Assembly (NCBI GenBank): GCA_041645035.1
Contig: JBAZQU010000005.1
Coordinates: 1-52,731, forward strand
DNA from: 2-02-FULL-48-14 sp041645035
Lineage (GTDB): Bacteria; Patescibacteriota; Gracilibacteria; UBA1369; 2-02-FULL-48-14
Direction: 5' to 3'
DNA: 52,731 nucleotides
A program made the translations under genes and the position numbers. Below the pieces are notes generated by a model, which did not search any database, was not told the origin of the DNA, and saw nothing but the letters and a program-made list of their open reading frames with translations. Positions 48,308 to 52,731 of this stretch are shown one piece after another (the stretch's first letter is position 1; every line of letters starts with the position of its first letter).

Positions 48308-49018
48308 TTAGTCTTTAATTTGAATCTGGGTTAACATTTTTAAACGATCCTCTTGGAATTTGCCCAGATGCTTAAGCCACTTGGTGATATCTTCTGATTG
48401 CTTGTATCTAAAAAGGAAATTTCTTGAGACGAGGTATTTAACTATTTCAACCACTTTCTCAAAAGAATATATGTCACCAATAAAATCCAAGCCGTCTTTC
48501 GTTAAACTAACTTCAGCACTATCTAGTGAATCAAGAAAAAAACAAAAGATTCTGATATCTACTAAATGGCACGCTCTATATTCAGGAGGGGAATAATCAG
48601 AGTTATATGATAAACTTTTTCTGAAATTTAAGCCTAAAATGGTCTCCCCATACTTATCAATTGCGGAAGTTTTTTCTTCTTGCGACAACTCAAATATTTT
48701 AACTTCCGAATGATTAAGCCCCCGTACTTTTTTAGTGGTTTGGAAAAGCCATTTCAGATCTGATGCGCTGACTTTATACGACTCACCATGTAAGACTTTA
48801 AAAAAGTTTTCAAAACTATAGTATTCCTTAATAAACTCGAGACCGTCTAAAGTCAACAAGACTTCACCAGTCTCTAGTTCTTCCACAAGAAAGGCTAAAG
48901 AAGCTGGGTCAACAAACTCTTTTATCCCAATCTCTCTCGCCTTGCCTGATTTATATTGAGTAGAGGCAAGTAACTTGTCTTGGTATTTTTGCGCTAATTC
49001 TGTTGAAAGAATATTCAT
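48308..49018 (-). CDS. Putative immunity protein with two copies of a novel domain
   Basis: 236 residues. N-terminal copy: YQDKLLASTQYKSGKAREIGIKEFVDPASLAFLVEELETGEVLLTLDGLEFIKEYYSFENFFKVL. C-terminal copy: YGETILGLNF..CHLVDIRIFCFFLDSLDSAEVSLTKDGLDFIGDIYSFEKVVEIV. The gene lies 9 bp after the displaced Rhs tip on the same strand, the standard position of a cognate immunity gene. Soluble, mixed charge, no catalytic motif. Confidence 0.65.
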   Translation of the reverse strand: MNILSTELAQKYQDKLLASTQYKSGKAREIGIKEFVDPASLAFLVEELETGEVLLTLDGLEFIKEYYSFENFFKVLHGESYKVSASDLKWLFQTTKKVRGLNHSEVKIFELSQEEKTSAIDKYGETILGLNFRKSLSYNSDYSPPEYRACHLVDIRIFCFFLDSLDSAEVSLTKDGLDFIGDIYSFEKVVEIVKYLVSRNFLFRYKQSEDITKWLKHLGKFQEDRLKMLTQIQIKD

Positions 49019-49027
49019 ATTAAGGAT

Positions 49028-50167
49028 TTATTCTACATAGTAAGTTCTAATGGCCCCACCTTCCGAAGTCACAGCTTTTTCTCCCGTATCCAAATTGCGG
49101 TAAATAGTGTCAACAGTCCCATCACCTCTTGTTTGTGTCTCAATTAGGTTAGATCCACCTTCTTTGAACTCCTCAACAAAATCATTTGCCTTATTATAAT
49201 ACTCCTCCACTGTTTTTGCACCGACTTCATCTCCATGTTTTTCATAGTGCCCCACAAGGCTTCCTAAGCTATCCCCTGCTTTCCCAGCGGACCATGTTAG
49301 TCTACCTTGTTTGAAAAATGCATTTTTACCAAAGGTTTCCGCTATTTGAGTGATACTTTTACCTGTGTATTGAGCGACTTCTCCAAAATAATTAAAAATC
49401 TTAGAGGCCCTAACCCCATTTTTTAGGTACCCAGCAACAGCAGGAACAGGTAAGGCAACGCCTAAAGCATCTAACGTAGCCCATGCTCCGGTGGTTAAAG
49501 AAGGGTTTAAGTAAAAGTCACGAGTAGAAAGCGTGAAGAAAATGATATCGATCGCTGTCTCCCAGTATTCACCATTTCTATCAACCAGTATTATCGGATT
49601 ATTCCTTGAATACGCATAGAAGTTGAGACTCTGAGGATCCTGAATCAACTTGAAGACCCGTCCATCCAACTGCGCCGGATCCTGCCCGCTAAACCTCCCA
49701 ATCTCGCTGTCATACCATCTTGCTTCAAAGTAGTAGAGGCCAAGGTCACCGTCCAGTTCCTTGTCTGTGAAAGAATGCTCGGAGGGGACATCTGCTCCGG
49801 TAGGGCGGGTATTTAAAAGTTCACTTCCATAAGGATAGTAATCATAGAGCTGTACCACGGTTCCGCTGTCGTCTGTTGCCAAAGCGGTTCCACCCAGATG
49901 GTCTTGGGTGTAATAGGTAAACTCCCCGGCCTCCAATGCGGCTACCCTCTGCCCTCCCGCGAAGAGGTAATAAGTGGGGATTCCTACAGTAGTAGTGGTG
50001 CCGCCATGAAGCTCCACGTACGGACTTAAGTAATAGGTATATTCATCCGTTCCACTGCTACTGTCTTTAATCTTGTATCTGCTTCCACCTGCGTCGTAAT
50101 AGAAGGTCTTACCGCCACTACCGGAGAGGTGGTTACGTTTGTCCCAGGTGTACGGCTTTTTAGAGTC
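49028..50167 (-). pseudogene. Displaced Rhs tip: Rhs core end plus putative BECR-type RNase toxin
   Basis: The frame opens after a stop at 50168-50170 with no ATG (a GTG at 50017 is the first candidate) and immediately reads Rhs core (TWDKRNHLSG, FYYDAGGSRYKIKD, DHLGGTALATDDSGTVVQLYDYYPYGSEL, LYYFEARWYDSEIGRFSGQDPAQLDG, NFYAYSRNNPI). A unique 200-residue tip follows. Its end, LVGHYEKHGDEVGAKTVEEYYNKANDFVEEF then TIYRNLDTGEKAVTSEGGAIRTYY, resembles HxxKHG-containing nucleases of the barnase/EndoU/colicin E5/RelE (BECR) group. It is a silent cassette that could be recombined onto the full rhs gene through the 478-bp core repeat. Confidence 0.75.
49677..50154 (-). repeat. Rhs core direct repeat, displaced copy
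   Basis: About 478 bp nearly identical, without gaps, to 51654-52131 (constant offset 1977). The central part (about 49690-50085) is essentially identical and the last 70 bp drift. It encodes the conserved Rhs core up to the point where the toxin tips diverge. Confidence 0.93.
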
Positions 50168-50192
50168 TTAAGGGGTTTTTCACCGATACTAA

Positions 50193-51017
50193 TTATTTAC
50201 TCGATCCTTCAACTGGATTAAGGTACAAATTAATACCTTCAACAGAGATGCCCTCGTAATAGTCTGCGCTCGGTGCGACCTCTTTTGCATCTTCGCTGAT
50301 TGCAAAAACTTCACCCCCAGAGACAAAGAATACATATTCATTCTTAGGTCCCGTATAAACAATAATACCATTACCCTCGGGGTAGTCTTTTGTTAGCCAT
50401 ACCAGTTCGTCGTCCAATAAATTCTTCTGGTTAATTGCGATAACTCTTTGGATTGCATCTAGGTAAGGATTTTCCAAGTCAAAGTAATCTGATACTAAAA
50501 GATCATATTGTCTTTCCAGGTCAGTATTAACCTCTGCTTTATTCAAATCTAGACTCGAGAAGTGGATGGAAAGTTCCTCATCATCATTTTCAGTAGAAAA
50601 CGTAACATTCTTCAGTTTTTCTGAGCTCACCACTCCAGAGATATCATTAGATAGAAAAAGAACATAATCATTAGTGAAGACCACTCCATGATTTACCCTG
50701 ACAAAGGCTTCTTTTATCTCACCGTCTTCAAGTTTCAGCCAGATACTTATTGAACCACTCCACCAGTGGTCAACGTGGAATCGTCGGAGTGACCAAGTTT
50801 GCACGAAAATATCTGAAACACGTATATAGGTTTGACTCGATGCTTCATTCGAAAAATATTCGATTGAATAGTTGGGAAGAAAATAGGAGGAATCACCCGT
50901 CTCTGTATAAAAAGTGAGCTTGCTGGCTTCTGTCTTAACGTAATAAATTCCACAAAGTAAAATAGCCAGGCTAAGCAGTAAAATAAGCAGAGAGAAGATA
51001 AGTTTTTTAAATTGCAT
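50193..51017 (-). CDS. Single-TM protein, candidate immunity protein for the HExxH Rhs tip
   Basis: 274 residues. N-terminal TM anchor (LIFSLLILLLSLAILLCGIYYV) and an extracytoplasmic beta-rich domain (SIEYFSNEASSQTYIRVSDIF, HWWSGSISIWLKLEDGEI, NGIIVYTGPKNEYVFFVSGG). No family recognised. It follows the rhs gene by 17 bp on the same strand, where the cognate immunity gene normally lies. A membrane-anchored outer domain would fit protection against an extracytoplasmic protease. Confidence 0.6.
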   Translation of the reverse strand: MQFKKLIFSLLILLLSLAILLCGIYYVKTEASKLTFYTETGDSSYFLPNYSIEYFSNEASSQTYIRVSDIFVQTWSLRRFHVDHWWSGSISIWLKLEDGEIKEAFVRVNHGVVFTNDYVLFLSNDISGVVSSEKLKNVTFSTENDDEELSIHFSSLDLNKAEVNTDLERQYDLLVSDYFDLENPYLDAIQRVIAINQKNLLDDELVWLTKDYPEGNGIIVYTGPKNEYVFFVSGGEVFAISEDAKEVAPSADYYEGISVEGINLYLNPVEGSSK

Positions 51018-51034
51018 AAAATATGTATTAAAGT

Positions 51035-52731
51035 TTAATCCACTTGCCCATACAAGATATAATTGGTGATATAGCCGTATGGTCCATCATTTTGCATTCT
51101 ATCACTAGTATCGAAATTTGCATCCACATTATACTGCCTTAAATAATCAGAAAAGCCGCTTAAATCGGGATTTAAATTACCCCACCAATCTGAGACATCA
51201 TTTCCCCAATGAGCTACTTCATGGATTACGGTCTCCATGATCTGTCCAGTGCCTCCCTCAAAAGCCTTATTGTAAATATTAACGTTATTAAAAATTGAAT
51301 CATACTTTCCAGGCACCTTTCCCTCCGAGGGATTAGGGTTGGATCCTCCAAGATAAACATCGGGACCTAGATCAGGGTTCGTTAGTATTTCATTTATATC
51401 GACTCCGAATAAATTGAAGTAATCCTGCATCTCGGTATTATTCGCAACATTTTCTTGTAATTGAGTTAACGCCTCGTCAAATTGATCAATCTGTTCTTGA
51501 GTAGCCCCATCAGTATGGACTTGCAAGTTACCACTAGGATCAATGTAGTAGAGTGGATTGTTTCTTGAGTAAGCGTAGAAATTTAATGACTGTGGGTCAC
51601 TGAGCAAGCTCGTCACTCCAGTCTTGCCCTTCGGGTCATAGACGTATTGCATAGGATCCTGTCCACTAAACCTCCCAATCTCGCTGTCATACCATCTTGC
51701 TTCAAAGTAGTAGAGGCCAAGGTCACCGTCCAGTTCCTTGTCTGTGAAAGAATGCTCGGAGGGGACATCTGCTCCGGTAGGGCGGGTATTTAAAAGTTCA
51801 CTTCCATAAGGATAGTAATCATAGAGCTGTACCACGGTTCCGCTGTCGTCTGTTGCCAAAGCGGTTCCACCCAGATGGTCTTGGGTGTAATAGGTAAACT
51901 CCCCGGCCTCCAATGCGGCTACCCTCTGCCCTCCCGCGAAGAGGTAATAAGTGGGGATTCCTACAGTAGTAGTGGTGCCGCCATGAAGCTCCACGTACGG
52001 ACTTAAGTAATAGGTATATTCATCCGTTCCACTGCTACTGTCTTTAATCTTGTATCTGCTTCCGCCTGCGTCATAGTAAAAGGTCTTACCCGCGCTGCTG
52101 GAGAGGCGGTTTCGTTTGTCCCACGTGTACGTATGGGCGCCGTTGCTTGTAAGGTTGCCGTTGAGGTCGTAAGTGTACGCTGTGCCATCCACGGAGCTTA
52201 CCGCGTGAGGATTTACCCCACTGCTTCCGGTTCCGGCATAAACCATACTTCCCACATCCGACTTATTTATCATGTTTCCTACCTCGTCATACGCGTAGTT
52301 TTCGCTAAAGTCTCCGGCGGAAAGGCCCGTGCTGGCGGCGGTGAGGAGGCGGTTTAGATCATCATAACCGTATGCAAGAGTTTTATTCGTGGGAGTAATG
52401 GAGGCATCCACAATGCCGGTGATGTTACCTATACTGTCGTAGGTGTATGTAAGGTCCTGCACATTGCCACTGATGGCGCCCGTGCCATCGTCATAAATTC
52501 CCGTGGTGACCTTGTTCATAAGACGGTAAGCCTCGGCGGGATCATAAGTGTTGGTGGTGGTTACGCCATTTCCGTACACCGTACTTTCCACTTGTCCCAT
52601 GGGAGAGTAGTCGAAGTTGCTGATAACGTCCGTAAGCGTGGAGACTCCACGAGTGACGGATTCCAAGGCGCCGGCGGCGTTATAAGTGTAATTCACCGTG
52701 AGCGTGGGTGAAGTGATTACCTTGGTGGGAC
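51035..52731 (-). CDS. Rhs-repeat protein with HExxH metallopeptidase tip (5' end outside window)
   Basis: The frame runs open to the window edge, so the N terminus is missing. The visible part has YD-repeat motifs (YTYNAAGALESVTRG, NFDYSPMGQVESTVYGNG, YGYDDLNRLLTA), then the Rhs core (DHLGGTALATDDSG to RFSGQDPMQYVYD) and NFYAYSRNNPLYYIDPSGN. The unique tip of about 160 residues carries TVIHEVAHWGND, an HExxH zinc-protease motif. Rhs shells encapsulate and release such C-terminal toxins. No type VI or other secretion genes are seen in the window. Confidence 0.88.
   Translation of the reverse strand, partial: PTKVITSPTLTVNYTYNAAGALESVTRGVSTLTDVISNFDYSPMGQVESTVYGNGVTTTNTYDPAEAYRLMNKVTTGIYDDGTGAISGNVQDLTYTYDSIGNITGIVDASITPTNKTLAYGYDDLNRLLTAASTGLSAGDFSENYAYDEVGNMINKSDVGSMVYAGTGSSGVNPHAVSSVDGTAYTYDLNGNLTSNGAHTYTWDKRNRLSSSAGKTFYYDAGGSRYKIKDSSSGTDEYTYYLSPYVELHGGTTTTVGIPTYYLFAGGQRVAALEAGEFTYYTQDHLGGTALATDDSGTVVQLYDYYPYGSELLNTRPTGADVPSEHSFTDKELDGDLGLYYFEARWYDSEIGRFSGQDPMQYVYDPKGKTGVTSLLSDPQSLNFYAYSRNNPLYYIDPSGNLQVHTDGATQEQIDQFDEALTQLQENVANNTEMQDYFNLFGVDINEILTNPDLGPDVYLGGSNPNPSEGKVPGKYDSIFNNVNIYNKAFEGGTGQIMETVIHEVAHWGNDVSDWWGNLNPDLSGFSDYLRQYNVDANFDTSDRMQNDGPYGYITNYILYGQVD
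51654..52131 (-). repeat. Rhs core direct repeat, copy in the main rhs gene
   Basis: Partner of 49677-50154 in the same orientation. Homologous recombination between the two would swap the metallopeptidase tip for the BECR-like tip and delete the 1977 bp between, including the first immunity gene. Confidence 0.93.

Noticed and set aside
1..52731. UGA recoding as in Gracilibacteria
   Set aside because: Core genes such as leuS and xth end with TGA at their normal lengths and have no internal TGA at conserved positions.

Overview
The window looks like a fragment of a Candidate Phyla Radiation (Patescibacteria) genome, most likely a Peregrinibacteria-type lineage. This is an inference. It rests on the divergent, partly cysteine-free L33, SLH-domain surface proteins, a CxxC-rich 548-residue protein of a kind I associate with CPR genomes, TrmB-type regulators, few visible Shine-Dalgarno sequences, and UGA being used as an ordinary stop (which argues against the UGA=Gly code of Gracilibacteria).

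Left part (1-18.4 kb) is mostly core chromosome. It holds cdd, tRNA-Phe, rpmG, a VIT-family transporter, xth and a compact minus-strand operon thyA > isochorismatase-like > FAD oxidoreductase > RlmN-like radical SAM > folA. These are followed by rarA, an SLH-anchored trypsin-like protease, a MITE-like element (10.3 kb), a Cys-rich protein, two convergent TrmB regulators, and a MEMO1-family lipoprotein overlapping an SLH-Hint-beta-propeller surface protein.

Accessory part (18.4-31.9 kb) is visibly AT-richer. A Fic gene with its own operators and a phosphotransferase with a 57-bp internal duplication precede an 11.3-kb island integrated at the 3' end of tRNA-Gly(GCC). The island carries a large serine recombinase and a tight seven-gene operon: an XRE regulator, a single-TM coiled-coil protein, a long Hsp70-like protein (broken by a one-base frameshift), a J-domain-like partner without a visible HPD, a DUF4870-like membrane protein, a single-ring AAA+ ATPase and a small membrane protein, followed by an AlbA/Schlafen-type ATP-binding protein. 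Perfect 255-bp and 92-bp inverted repeats around a shared TTGGAGC heptamer can be read as attL, an internal inverted attP and attR. The recombinase takes its stop codon from the tRNA gene. This Hsp70/J/AAA+ island is my best candidate for an undescribed system.

Right part (32-47 kb) returns to core genes: pnp, rpsO, corA, membrane proteins, a cNMP-binding protein, an HNH endonuclease, a second MITE copy with 20-bp terminal repeats and a 7-bp target duplication, leuS flanked by two inverted structured elements with covarying stems, three minor pilins, an AbiE toxin-antitoxin pair and creD.

The right end (47.4-52.7 kb) is an Rhs polymorphic-toxin locus. It has an Rhs protein with an HExxH metallopeptidase tip, a membrane-anchored immunity candidate, a displaced Rhs tip with a putative RNase, two related immunity-like proteins sharing a repeated domain, an orphan toxin tail and an Imm50-like protein. 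The rhs gene runs off the window edge.
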